DNA from: Cryptomeria japonica
Taxonomy: Eukaryota > Streptophyta > Pinopsida > Cupressales > Cupressaceae
Direction of reading: 5' to 3'
DNA length: 64,000 nt
Assembly (NCBI RefSeq): GCF_030272615.1
Contig: NC_081412.1
Location: 693,602,083-693,666,082 of the forward strand
The position numbers and the translations under genes are program-made. This document shows, piece by piece, positions 35,009 to 47,390 of this stretch (position 1 is the stretch's first letter; every line of letters starts with the position of its first letter). The notes beneath the pieces were generated by a model. That model searched no databases. It was not told the DNA's origin and saw nothing but the letters and a program-made list of their open reading frames with translations.

Positions 35009-37569
35009 CACCAAGAAGGCAGATACCCACAACAAGGAACACTTTCAATCATCAAGAAAAATGTAGTAACAACTCTTGCCAATAATCTCCCCATATTATA
35101 AAATTCATCATACCATATAATTAATGACAACACACAAGTAGTAGGTTGATAGAAACATATCCATCTCAACAACAACCTTAATAATCTTTATTATAATCTC
35201 TACACCATCCACCTTGAATAAGAACAACAACTTCATCATCACTTCTACAACAACTTCAACTATCTCTATCATCTTCATCTCTACAACTCCAACAATATCT
35301 ATCATCATATCTACACCATCCAACCAATCATCAAATAATTAATAACAACACACAAGTTTGAGGGTTGATATCAATTACAACACTTAGTTATCAATGACAA
35401 CAATTACATGTAATGGTGGAAAATTAGGGTTAGGGTTAAATTAAGATAATAAAACCACTAAATGACCTAATTAACCATTACATTAAAGAGGAGAAGAATC
35501 TAATAGATCTAACCTTGCAAGACCAAAATTTTGATAAGATTCCACGTTCCTTTTGATAGGGATTTATCCTCCTTAAATTAAATTGAATTGATTGTTAAAG
35601 ATTAGGGCAAAATAAGTGTTAAATGAAGTGATCTGGTAGAAATAGTGAGCTATAGATGTCGTATGGAGCCAACAACTCAGATCTAATAAAAAGAATATGT
35701 TTCAAATCTATTCCTAGAAGTTCAACCTAATTTTTCGGGACTGGGTCATATTAATTTTCCATGGTCCTCCAAATTTATCACTATTGGAAGTTGAACCTGT
35801 TTGTCTTTATGAATTCTATCTATCCTCCTGAACACATCTCTGTACTTGATTCTTGCACATAGAAAGAAAGGGAAAATTGTTGGGAATAGAGGTTTTCCTA
35901 TTTCAAACTCGAGTTTAGGAATCAACCTTGAATAAAATAATTTAAATACCAAATAAATGCTAAATAGATATACCTCAGATTTGCAATTATTGATGATGAG
36001 GCTTTTCTCTTTGAATGTAATCACACATGTTGTATGTAATTGCATGACAAACACACGAACATGAAAAATCCTAATCACACACACATGCAAGCACAAGATT
36101 CATTAAATTCTACTCCACAATGGTTGAAGGATGAATATGTAACCTTGAAGACCTCTGAAAAATTCTTGATAATGAATGCTTCATGGATGCATGAATAATG
36201 GGATGGAGTCTTAGATTTTCATAGATGAAAATAGGTTGATAAAATGTCTTTATATAGGGGTTTCTAGGTAAATTACTGATTAGGCCAACCTCCAATGGTC
36301 ATGTATAGTCACGGGGATGAATTCTTGTTGGTTAAGTACAACACCTACCCTATTTCAAATTTGGGCCCCTTTGAGGGGGACCATAACATTTTAGGGTGCC
36401 ATGGTCTAGAACAAGATGTACAATGTCCCAGTCCCATTATAAAGGGGACCAAGGTAAGGTGTCAAGGAGGTGGGTACAATTATGTGGGACCCACAATAGG
36501 TTGCTCATGACATAAAAGTTGGGTAATTAGCACAAATCAAACCTAGAGAAGGGATGGAGATAGAGCATGCTAAAGTGGAAGCACAAACATGAGATGTAAA
36601 TTGGACCAGTGACAGTTTATGATGATACATTTAGCCCCCACATTAATGGGAGTATTAGCCTATGCAAATAGTCATGATAAAATGGATGAAAGATGAAAGA
36701 GAAATGGGAAATTACGAGTGAGATCACAAGGAGATAAGACATCACTAATTTCAAGGAACCAAGCCCCCAATATTAGGATCTTAATTCATAGAATCACATG
36801 CAAGGGAACACAAAACAAGACAAAGACAAAAAAGGCAAACAAAGACAAACAAAGACAAAAGGCAAAAGACACACAACACAAAAGCTAAAAACCAGACAAA
36901 GACCTCAAGTCAACTAGCTGAAGAGACCTTGATAATCAAAATATCTCAACCACTAATATCATTCTTGAAATTCCATCACAAGAACACCTGTAATCACATA
37001 AAAGGAGCAAGACCATGCATTAGACCATGAACCACAAATAGAAAAGCTATGAGCTCATGGAGAGAAGAAAGAGAAGAGATGTCCTCAGATGCCACACATA
37101 TATATAGGTACATCATGTTTAGGCCATAACACCTACAGGTTTGTTTTAACTCATGTGAGCTTTGTTGGCTATTGATACTCTCCTTAATTTGGAGATTTGT
37201 CCGAACAAGAAGATCATCTCAAGTGGCTCTAAGTAGTGGTGGACTGAATAGGCATTTTCTTGGGAATCATAGATGGTGACACTCGTTCTTTTTAAGAATT
37301 AATTGCAACTAGAAAATGAACTGGCATACGTGCAGATAGGTGCTCATCATTAAATGTCTTTTTTTACAAAGATCTAGGCATGCGACACATTTAAGGAAGA
37401 AGGCCTCCAAAAGAACTCATCATATTGTTCATTTTACAACCCCAAGTGCTAAAAAGCTTTAGAAGTGTCAGAAAGAAAAGCCCTCTTACAGAAGATGGAG
37501 ATGGAAGAAACTCCCTGAGGAAAATTGTTGGTAGATGTATTTGGGGAGATCTCATATTCCTCTCACGCC
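35009..37569. other. Unassigned repeat-like sequence
   Basis: 35117-35150 and 35333-35370 are direct repeats (AACACACAAG core before GGGTTGATA) around an ATC/CAC-rich stretch. A minus-strand TATA box (CTATATAAAG) lies at about 36246-36256, followed by a 350-base stretch without long ORFs, which resembles LTR promoter architecture. 36805-36875 is ACAAAG-rich low-complexity DNA. The 5' LTR expected for the next element was not found. Confidence 0.45.
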
Positions 37570-39693
37570 ATGCCCCCAAAACTAGAATATCCAGGAACCA
37601 AAGATAAATCCAAGATGGTCACCCACAACCCGGTGGTGATGATAGATTCTCTAAAGAATGTTATTGAGCCTGAACTTCACAAGAAGCCTAGAAACCTCAG
37701 AGAGGCCACTTGCGGCAAAATGGTAAATCATAGAAATGAGCGACAATCTACAACAGTCAATTTATGGAATAGTGGCGCTCCTCAATTCATGGTCCCCATG
37801 GTCCCACATTGTCTAGAGTTTGTGGTTGCATGTGCTAGTAGGTTTGACCCCATTTATTTTTCAATTCATAGCTCTTTTCTGAAAGTAGTCCTAACCCCAA
37901 AGGCTATGAGAGATATGATGTGTTGTCCCATTTTTGACGGAATGGAAGTGTTCACTAAAAGTGCCATGGATGATTATTAGATCACTAGAAGAGATATTGT
38001 CTCTTTCTCTCATGGCATGCTGAATTGAAGTTCATCAAATGGACCTCCAAGACTCCCTCTATCCTATAGTGACTTGAGGCATGATGACCTCAAGGATATT
38101 TCCTCAACTCTTGCATGCTTATGTGGTCACGATAACAACTGAGAGATCACTGCTCCTATGATGGGCTTCTTTTTCAAGTGCTGGAAGCAGAAAGGGCCTT
38201 TTCATTTTGAATTCTCTATTTTTATAGCCAGAGAGATGGTAAAGAAACTAGCTGAATTCCATTATTTTTGGCAGTTCAAGTTCGCCTCATTCCTAGTTCA
38301 CCTTTTCTTGCACCAGAATGAAGCATTTTTTCAGACAATTCATGCAACTGGCTACCCATGACAAGTCAGGAAACAAAATGTGGACACACAGCAAGCGGCA
38401 AAAGAACAGGAAGAGAAAAAGAAGAAGGATGAAGATGAGAAATAGGAAAAAGAGGAAGAGAAGAGAAAAGAGGAAGAGGAGAAAATAAAAGATGAAGAGA
38501 AGAAGAAGCAAGAAGAAGAAAGGAAGAAGAAAGAAGAAGAGGATAAGGAAGAAAAGAAGAAGAAGGAAGAAGAAGAAAAGAGAAAGAAGGAAGAGGAAGA
38601 AAAGAAGAAGAAAGAAGAGGAGAAGAAGAAGAAGGAAGAGGAAGAGAAGAAAAAGGAAGAGGAAGAGAAGAAGAAGAAGAGGGAAGAAGAAGAAAAGGAA
38701 GAGTAGAAGAGGAGAGTAGAGGAGAAGAAAAAGGTAGAAGAAGACAAGGAAGAAGAGAAGAGAAGAGAAGTGGAAAAGAAGAAAGATGAAGAAGACAAGG
38801 AATGAGAAGTGGCAAAAAGCTCTCAGGTGGAGACTCCGAAGGCAACCAGAAGTCAACCCTCACCAGTTGATCTCTCTAGTCCTATTGATCTCCAATCTAC
38901 AAGTGAGTCAGAGCTTATGCAGAGCATCAAGGTTGCTCAAGAGCGCCTTGAGATCATTCGTAGGAAAAAGGAATAGGACATCATTCAGGCAACTGTAGAC
39001 ACACTTATCGGTTTAATCCCTGGTACTAATCTTCCTAACACTGATTCATCACTAGCACAACTCAAACTTCTGTGTACTTTAGTGGATGATCAGGTGCAGG
39101 GTCTAGAAGAAGCAGTAGAGGCCAATGTAAAGAAAGAGCACCAAAAGGCTCTTAATGTTGCTCTCGTGAAGAAATTAAATGAGCTTAGGACTGAACTGTT
39201 AAAGGATCAAAAGGACATAAGGAGTGCCTTGGATGAGGGAAACTTGCTACTCAGCAAAATCTATCAACCTCATCTGTTCTATGATGATGTGCTAGCCAAG
39301 AAGCAACAGCTTCAAATGGACTTACAGTCCTACTTAAGCACATTCAAGACTCCTTACGACTCCTTTGCAGCATATGGGCAAACCGTTCATCGGTTCCAGA
39401 TCCAGTCAGCCAAGATAAAGCAAGAGATCAGCACAAGGTCTAGGGATTTGCAAGAGCTTCAACTGGTATTACTTCCACGACTGCAAATTCTCCAGAAATG
39501 CTATTTGAACCTGGATGCCCTGACAGTCACACAAGAACTGAGCACAATAGATGCCAAGGAGGAATAGGTATCACAAATGCAGATAGAAAAGGAAGTGGTG
39601 ACCTCCCTACATGAGTCCTGGTCTTGTTCCATGAAACAATTTTTGCAGGACTATAAAGTGGTTTTTGACAAGTATTATTCATTATTGTCATAA
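37570..39693 (+). pseudogene. Family-2 ORF: N-terminal conserved block, Lys/Glu helix, C-terminal coiled coil
   Basis: One frame of about 707 codons with some eight stops (37978, 38023, 38149, 38359, 38443, 38703, 38803, 38974, 39565 regions). The ATG at 37570 (MPPKLEY) was chosen by position relative to the family-1 and family-3 starts. The N-terminal part has SFLKVVLTPKAMRDMM then PIFDG, which lines up with KITKEIIHLIIGYPIFDH in family 3. Codons ~275-415 (38392-38815) are almost only Lys, Glu, Asp and Arg, as in single alpha-helices. The C-terminal ~200 codons are coiled coil with LLPRLQIL near 39468-39492, the counterpart of SPRLDYL in family 1. Function unknown. Confidence 0.65.
38392..38815 (+). 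repeat. Purine-only low-complexity tract coding for a Lys/Glu helix
   Basis: Over 400 bases of nearly pure A and G (AAG/GAA/GAG codons) on the plus strand. The opposite strand gives Phe/Leu/Ser-rich shadow ORFs. Such a tract could also form triplex or act as decoy polypurine primer. Confidence 0.8.
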
Positions 39694-39749
39694 ACTCTTT
39701 TATATATATATGGAAATAGGTTTTTCAGTGGTACTTTGTCATTGTTGGC

Positions 39750-39986
39750 AAAGGGGGAGAAGTATATGGTTTTAAAATTTTGAAATTTTGATATATGCTG
39801 TGATATATGCTATATGCTCTGATAATTATGCTCTGAATGCAAAATTTCTATACACTCTGTTGATTAAGGGATAGTGTATATGCTTAGGGGGAGCAATTTT
39901 GTCAAATGGCAAGTTTTTGTTGTAAAACACTTAGATGTCAAAATTTTATTTTCCTAAGTGTTGCCATCAATGCCAAAGGGGGAGAT
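39750..39986 (+). promoter_or_regulatory. Triple polypurine tract of family 2
   Basis: AAAGGGGGAG at 39750-39759, TAGGGGGAGC at about 39885-39894, AAAGGGGGAGAT at 39975-39986 directly before the LTR. Order and sequence match 26337-26490. Confidence 0.8.
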
Positions 39987-41151
39987 TGTTGGCATTTTTG
40001 ATGTTTATGTTGTGATTTTCATTGATGGACATACACTTGTATTGAGATCCCCTTTATATGTATGAGGTCATGCTCAATGGGTATTTGTTCCGACCAGTAT
40101 GTTGTATTCTAGTCTTTAGACTAGTAGTGATTTTGCAGAATGTGTTTCCCGGTTTGAAGCCACATGTCGACCCCAAGTGGTTTGCAAATCACAAGTGGTA
40201 CGAGGGTGCAAAGCGGCACAACACATTCTTACCAGTCTTCATTTTTGTCAAACTAGCAACCGATATTTTGTATGAACCAGTAATACTCTGTGATGAGTTA
40301 CCAACTGACATTTTGTGATGAGTTACCAATCCACCAATTGTTTGACGATGCCAACACATTAACGGTGATTCTTGTGTCATGTTACTAAGTATGTCTAGGT
40401 TCATTGAACCTAGAAAATTGTAAAGAAATTCTATTGGACCGACATGAAATCAGATTCCTTTAAAAGGGACATCATGTCTAGGGTTTTAGGTTGTTGCAAA
40501 AAGGGTTAATGTTGAGCTAGGGTTTAAGGTGGATGTTGAGTTGTTGGAAGAGTGATCTTATCTGAGAAGATCAAGTTGTAACTAAGAGAGAGATAGAGAA
40601 GACTGAAGTAATGCTGGAATGCATTAGCTATGAGCAATACTAGATCTAACCAAGCAGCCTGTGCTATTAGATAGATCAAACACTTGTTGATTACTCATAT
40701 CTTTAACAAGTCAGTAGCCCCTAACCGGGTAGGCCTCAAAGCCTTTGTAAAATCCTCTAACAAGGTGGTTCACACATGTGAATCTAAAATCCTCTAACAA
40801 GGTAGTCTTTAATTAGACTTATCTCCTAACAGAGATTGAGGTTCCTAACAAGATCTGTTCTAGTGAAGAACATTGTAAGACCTTAATCGGTCTAGTTTCT
40901 ATTATGCAGATAGTGACTTGTGAGTTCCATCTCACTGTGGTTTTTCCCAGTTGGGTTTCCACGTCAAATATCTTGTGTTATGGTTGTATTTCTTTTGTGG
41001 GTGAATGTTTTATTTGCATTTTGGTTTGTATGTGTGGTAACTGGTTTGATTGTCAGACTGCTTTACCAGTTTATCTTTAGACTATGTAAGTGTTTTAGTG
41101 CAAAGATTTTTGGCATACTAATTCACCCCCCCTCTTAGTATTCATCAAACA
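39987..41151 (+). mobile_element. 3' LTR of family-2 element
   Basis: TGTTGGCATT to ATCAAACA. It contains CCTCTAACAAGGT at 40754-40766 and 40791-40803 with weaker copies after them, and GGTTTTTCCC...GGGTTTCC at 40939-40960. The LTR at 61306-62504 has the same layout but a different sequence. Confidence 0.75.
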
Positions 41152-41596
41152 GTTCCTATTTTATCATGTACTTAATTCAAAAATCTACATAGCTAAAGAT
41201 GCATTAGGAAATTTGAAATTTTATCAAGTCTTTTTTAGCACTAGTCAAGTCAGTAAATACAGGAAGCCTGTCTACTCAGTATATACAAGAAGTCTGGCTA
41301 CATTTAATGCTTTCTAACCTAACTGCACGAAGCCAAATAAGGTATATTGTATACTTAAAGCACTTTGCGCGGTCATTTTACACTTACCAAGTTTTCAGAG
41401 AGCAGAGCAAAGCGATTCAAAGGTGATCAAACCACCTCTCGAGCAAATTTCAAGGTATTTACACATCGATCTCAAGCATTTCTTAGAGCTAGCTACCGGG
41501 AAATATCAATTGTGATTATCTATATTATATCTATTTGCCGTTTGAAAGTCTTCAAACCCTAAGAATATTTTGTTAAGTGATTATCTGAAATCCGCA

Positions 41597-43120
41597 ATGG
41601 TACCTAAGATCTAGAAGCCTGTTGTTGAGAATATTGAAAAGCCCTCATTGAAATACTCTCTAACTCCCAAAGTAGCATTTGAACCAGATGATAAAACTGC
41701 ATTTCACTCATTCCGGATAGGGTTTTACTAGTTGAGGATGTTAGATTCTTCACTAAGTGTCATGTTGAGGAACTATGTCATGTTGAAATCAAGGACACAT
41801 ATGATGAATTGTGTACTGATGGGAAATTGGATAGCAAGTATGAACACATCAAAATCAAGGGATTGACTGAAGCCCTAACCTATCCCCATGTATTCAAACC
41901 CCAATGGGTCAAGTTTGTTCTGAGTAGAGTTCATGATGATTTCATGTGGTTAGTGGAGCAATCATTCAAAATCACCAAGGAAATCATTCATTTGATCATC
42001 GGTTACCCTATTTTTGATCATGCCCGAGCTCAAAAAATGATATCATAGAAGGAATTGATCACTCTAACCTGAGTTGAATCAGATTGCAGAGGACTAAAAT
42101 TGAACAATGTAATAGATGCAAAGCTGAAGTTTGCCATTAGGGTAATAGGTTATTGTTTTTTCCAATCAGCAAGGGAAAATAGTGTACCCTGTGCAGCAGT
42201 CGATTTAGCATATAAAATTAAGAAGAAAGGAATAAAAATTGATCTTTGTGAAGTATTGTTGAAAAACCTGTTTGAGAATCTAAACACCATAAGGAAATTG
42301 AAGAAGAACAACTCGGCTAACACACTGAAGTTTGGATCACCGTTAGTATGCATATTTTTCTATTTTGAGAAATTCTTTCCATCAGACGGTAATGTAGTTT
42401 GGGAGCTACACCGACCAATCACCCATCAAATCAATGACTTCAACAAATGACTAGGTGATAACTTTAATGATATTATGGATGATTATTTCAGCAAGTTTCA
42501 AGAAAAGATGCATAACAGGTATAGAATTCCACCCCAGTTAGTAGAGAAATACAAGGATGACATATGCTTTGAAGTAAGACATTGACTAATGCTATGTCAA
42601 TGCTGGGGAACCAAGAACTCAATCTTTGCCACCTATGGGCTACGAGATTGATTTTGACATCACACAATAGTAGATAGATGCTTTTCTTACATTACTAAGG
42701 CATGCTACCGAGCTGAGATATGGAACATATGAAGAAGTGAAGGAAAAAGTTAAGATGAGCATTGTAGTACCCAAGGCTACAAGGAAAGCAATGAAAATGA
42801 TCAAGGCATTAACGGAGAAATTTGGAGAAAATTCTTCCTCCACACTTGTCAAAGGCACTCCAGTAATCACTGAGGAGGAATCTGAAGCCCAAGAGGTAGC
42901 TATTACATTGAGCACCGAATTACCTAAGGGAAAAGTTTTGAAAAGGAAGAAACAGGATACACCAAATTTATCACCGACTCCTTCAATAAAGAGCCCAAAC
43001 ACAAGATCATCTACAACATCACCGAGTAAGAAACCAAAGAATGTTGCCACACCCAAGGTAACAAAAACTTACAAGAAATCTACTCAAAGACTCATTTTGA
43101 CTAGAGAGTCTAGTGACACC
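41597..43120 (+). pseudogene. Family-3 ORF, 5' part
   Basis: The ATG at 41597 opens MVPKI. Frames shift near 41750-41800 and again between 42450 and 42737; stops lie near 41612, 41729, 42046, 42070 and 42448. Recognisable blocks are KFVLSRVHDDF with KITKEIIHL (about 41910-42000) and IDLCEVL with LKFGSPLVCIFF (about 42238-42362). Both line up with the family-1 ORF2 blocks IVLSRVHGEF/KITKQAV and IDICEWL/FRFGNLLVCLML. From 42737 the frame is Ser/Thr/Pro/Lys-rich, as in family 1. It stops at the Tat insertion inside codons AGT GAC ACC. Confidence 0.7.
43116..43120. repeat. Target-site duplication ACACC, left copy
   Basis: ACACC precedes the Tat element; the right copy is 59120-59124. Joining at the duplication restores the family-3 reading frame (Ser-Asp-Thr then Glu-Ser-Glu). 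Confidence 0.9.
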
Positions 43121-44975
43121 CAATGCTCTGCAAAAAGGATTAGAAAATTTGTTTGATGGCAACACACACAAGAGCACAAGAAACAAACATTAGTGTTAGC
43201 AACAAAAGATTATCCTAAACAGGCATATCAAGAGAGATATTAAGCATGAAATAGAAAGCATATAAACATAGAATAAAATAGCTAATCAAGATGCTCATAG
43301 TTGCTCCTCCCTTGTTCCTCTCCTCTCCAAGTCCCAAATGAGTGTAGCTCTCAGCTTTTAGCACTAGCCATGGATGCCATATGGAGATTCAAGATGGTTG
43401 AATATGATAAGCAAATACTATGCAAGTGTAGATAGTGATGCTATGAGAAAGCTCTATGCTAATGCCAGTATAACAACAATACTCTAATGCTTCTTTTCTT
43501 TTGCTTGAGGAGAAGGGTTCTATTTATAGAAGAAATGGGGAAATGAAGGGTTAAGATTGAATGGTTTAATCAAGGGCCAAGTTTGAAAGTTGGGGATCCA
43601 TGTGCACAATTGGCACCAATAAAATGGTGACAAGTGTCAACATAGGATTGGGTTGAGAGAAGAGGTTGGAGGCATTAAAGGCCTGAGAAGACCTCATGGT
43701 TATCTAGAGGCTAAGGGTCAAGTCCAAATTAAGATTACCCACTGGATTAAGAGTTAATCCAAGGATAAACCTTTGTGCAAATGTTTAAGAGATAATCATG
43801 GTCAAAGCATTAATGGCCTGATGAGACCTTTGGGTTGGGTAGAGGTTGAGTCAAAATAAATGTTTTAACCATGTGGGAGGGTTTGAGGTAACCATTAATG
43901 GTTATTGGAGACTTTGGGGATTAAGTGGTTGAAGGTTGAAAGCCTTCAATGGTTATCAAAGACTTTGAGCCATTTAGTGGTTGAAGGTTGAAAGCCTTTA
44001 ATGGTTATCAAAGACTTTGAGGGTTTGAGAAGTGACTTCCCTTTTGCTTAGGAATGTGACAAAGTTTAGAGAAGGGGTTAGGTTATTTAGAAGTGATTAG
44101 AAAATTCTAGAAGGGGTTTAGGCATGCAAGTGGATTTTGTAGGAAAATGCAAGTGGGAGAAATTTTGGTATTTTCAATTAAAATAAAATCATTTATTTCA
44201 ATTAAATGGTGTAATCTGCATTTGGATAAATATTCAAATAAATATTAATTTATTTAAATGAGAAAAATGAAGATAAAGCATTAAAATGCTTGAAGACTTT
44301 GAGGGAAACCATTAAAGGCTTGAAGACTTTAAGGAAAACCATTAAAGTCTTAAGAAGACTATAGAAGGAAGCCATCAAGTTTGAAGACTTTAAAGCCATC
44401 AAGTTTGAATACTTTAAGGGAAACCATTAAAGGTTTCAAGTGGGTGAGGATAAATAGGATTTTAAATAAATAATTTATTTAAAATAGTTGTGCAACTTGC
44501 TTTTGTAGGAAAATACAAGTGGGTGGAGGATAAAGGTGATTTAAATAAATTATTTATTTAAAATAATTGTGCAACTTGCATTTGTAGGAAAATGCAAGTG
44601 GGTAGAGGATAAAGGTGATTTAAATAAATGTTAATTTATTTAAATGTGAGAGGTGGGATTTTGGGGGATTTAAATAAATATTAATTTATTTAAATGTGAG
44701 AGAAGATTTAATTAAATAAATATGATTTATTTATTTAATTAATGGTCTGAATTTGGTTAAGTGAATTAAATCAAATAAATTGAATAATTTATTTAATTAA
44801 TAGGAGAAGAGGGTTAAGATGAATTAATTAAATATTAATTTAATTAATTCATTAATTTAATTAATTCATTAATTTAATTAATTCATTAATTTAATTAATT
44901 CATTAATTGATGGTTAAATAATCAAATAAATACTAAGTATTCATTTAATTAAGTGGACAGATTTATGTGACTACA
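43121..44975 (-). mobile_element. 3' LTR of the Tat element
   Basis: Minus strand runs TGTAGTCACA to GCATTG. Compared with the 5' LTR it has extra copies of an AATTAATTCATT unit (about 44835-44905) and a 24-bp insertion near 44134. Its last two bases are TG where the 5' LTR has CA. TATA box at 43521-43529. Confidence 0.9.
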
Positions 44976-44988
44976 TTTGCCCCTCTTT
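44976..44988 (-). promoter_or_regulatory. Polypurine tract of the Tat element
   Basis: Minus strand AAAGAGGGGCAAA directly before the LTR start TGTAGTC. Confidence 0.8.
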
Positions 44989-47390
44989 GAGACAGTGCGG
45001 TTTATCGCGTCGTTTCAAAGAAAGAAAAATAGGTGTGAAGAAATGCCCCATAAAATGTAAATTTAATGGGTGGTATGCCCCCTCGAGAGATGGGCCGAAT
45101 TTTATTATTATTATTATTATTATTTTTTTTTTGAAAAATCGGGCGGTCTCTCGAAAAAGAATGAAAAGTGGAGGGGATGTAGAATAGAAGAAATTAGAAC
45201 TAATGATGAAAGAATGGGAGAAAATGGAGTGAATATGAAGAAATAACAAGCCAGCGAGTACCCTGAGGTCATGCAAGAGATACATAGTAGATGTAGTGTG
45301 GGGTTTGGATTGATGCTATACAATTGATCAAAATTGGTTGGACAATCTGGTGCAATCGGTGTAATTGCCCCGGTTAAGTCAAAGCGTGACAGTTGATGTC
45401 AGTTGGTCGCTTGGACATGATAAAGTCTGAGTAAGTGAATCAAAGTGACCTAATGTGACTTAGACAATTGATGTAATTGCCCGATGAAGTCAAGGTATAT
45501 GAGGCAAAATACTCGTTGAGATGTAGACAATGGATGTAATTGTCCATTGGATTGTGTTTGATTGGTTGATCAATTGATAGTGTGTGCGTGTGATGGATGG
45601 TTGTGGGGAGTCATGGCAGCCCCATTGAGACTAGGTCATTGTGATAAATGCCTGTTGTAGTCTAAGTTTGCCATAATCGATTACCTGTTGAGACCCGAAG
45701 ATACTTGATCAAAGTATCTGTTGATAGTCTAGGTGTGTGGGAGTCGATGTATCTGTGTAGACAGAGTAACTGGCTTAAATTTTTTGGATGAGTGAGGGTG
45801 GGAAGCGATGAAGGGATTAGGATGATGTTGATGATCAAGATAGGGAGGGTGAGGGGGGATTTGATGTTAGATAGAAATTATGGAGGACTAGGACCGAATT
45901 CTATGGAAGAAGATGAGTAAAATAGAGTATGCATTATTATGACTATATATGCATGATATGCAGCTATTATGAATGTAGGGATGGGTGGAATACAACGAAA
46001 TGCAATATATACAGATGAGATGGAATGATGATCCATGGTGCTTTATTTTTCATCATTGAGCTTTAAAATGTTGTAAGAAAATACAAGCAACTTGACATAT
46101 AGATTCAAGATGACCAGAGTATTTCTTACATGGATTTTATATAGCAAGTTAATACAAGCAACTTGATATAATGGATCAAGTTGACCTGAGTATTGCTTGT
46201 GAAACAGACAAGGATTATCTCCTTTCATGCATGACTTGGATCGTCCTCCTTGATCTTAGGCTGATCATATCTTAAGACAAGTGCATACCGTAATAAGAGA
46301 TAAAACCTTTATCCAGTTTGGATGAGGTAGGAGGAACCAAAGAAAGAGCATTGTACCTGCAAACAAATAGTATATACATAAAGAATAAAGAATATGGATC
46401 CTTGGTAATGGTTCATGCTCATATGGTCGAGGTATACACTGTAGTCAGCAAGCCGTAGTGATCTCTGACTGTATTTTTGCCTGTGATCACATAGCTTAGT
46501 GAACTTCCCACATAGACACCATTAGTACATGCCCCAGAACTTCATCGGAAATAATGCACAAATGATACAAAACAATGCTGCAAGATCCTGATACAGATAA
46601 ATGAATGATTGTACTCACAAATCAACCAAGTATTTGATAGCTTAACATAATTTTCTTGTCAAAGAAAATGTCACTTTTGTCTTTGTTTTGGTAAGGAAGG
46701 ATACATCCTTGTTGAAGACAGTTTGCGTGTTTGAAATTGACTGTTTGGTTTGATTGATAAGTGGTCATTGTGTGAGTAGTTTGTCAATGTTTATTTTGGT
46801 ATCTGCATGGATGGGTATGTACAAGGTGTTGCCATGTTTTTGTGTGATTTTTCAATGGTTTTGTCGATGTTTTTGGATTTTGAATTGTTTTGAATGTTTT
46901 TGGTATTTTTGCGAGATATTTTTGAATGTTTTTGGATTTTTGATGATTGTTTGAATGAAGAACTTAATGAATCATAAGACAATGTAGAATCCACTTCCAT
47001 CAATAGGTTAAAGGCATTGCCCCCAATTTTAGACATGACTATGAAAAAGCGAGATGCAAGATGTATGGAGTACTATCATAAGATGTATGTATGAAGTAGA
47101 TGTGATCGCAACAAGTTTGAAAGACAATGGAGCCATAGCCTTTATGAGTGGCGCCTGTTTTCCAGGTTTTCACCATCGTACTTACCCAAGGTGCCACCGG
47201 AGTGGTTGTTCACCGTTTGGATGCATGATTTTTCTTTACTTTTTTTAATGTTTTTGTATTTTCTTCAGGACATTTTTCTGAATGTTTTTGGTATTTTCTG
47301 GTATGTAGGGGAGCCTGATGCTCTGTGTAGCTTAGGTATAAAACCATTTGAGGTGCATGCTATTAATTGGATCTATGAGCGGTTCTCCTT
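44989..47390 (-). other. 3' untranslated region of the Tat element with degenerate repeats
   Basis: No ORF of interest. Contains an ATT microsatellite (45102-45122), three degenerate copies of GATGTAATTGCCC-type sequence (about 45355, 45473, 45530), a 73-bp-spaced duplication around ATACAAGCAACTTGA (46080 and 46153), and TTTTGAATGTTTTTGG three times (46888, 46919, 47274). Tat 3' UTRs are known sources of tandem repeats. Confidence 0.6.

Larger units (their letters stand above)
37570..41151 (+). mobile_element. Non-autonomous LTR element, family 2, 5'-truncated
   Basis: Contains a long ORF (37570-39693), triple polypurine tract (39750-39986) and a 3' LTR (39987-41151). No 5' LTR or primer site was found upstream, so the left end is unknown and 37570 is only the ORF start. 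No pol is present. It shares ORF architecture with families 1 and 3 and cis signals with family 1 and the copia element. Confidence 0.7.

Noticed and set aside
35415-35440. Telomere-like TTAGGG pair
   Set aside because: Only two units; most plant telomeres use TTTAGGG, and the context is plain repeat DNA.
38293-38863. Long minus-strand ORFs rich in Phe, Leu and Ser, resembling membrane proteins
   Set aside because: They are the complement of the purine-only Lys/Glu tract; stop codons are rare there for composition reasons only.
39987-41151. 5' LTR of the family-3 element
   Set aside because: It differs in sequence from the family-3 3' LTR, is preceded by a polypurine tract and is not followed by a primer site, so it is the 3' LTR of family 2.
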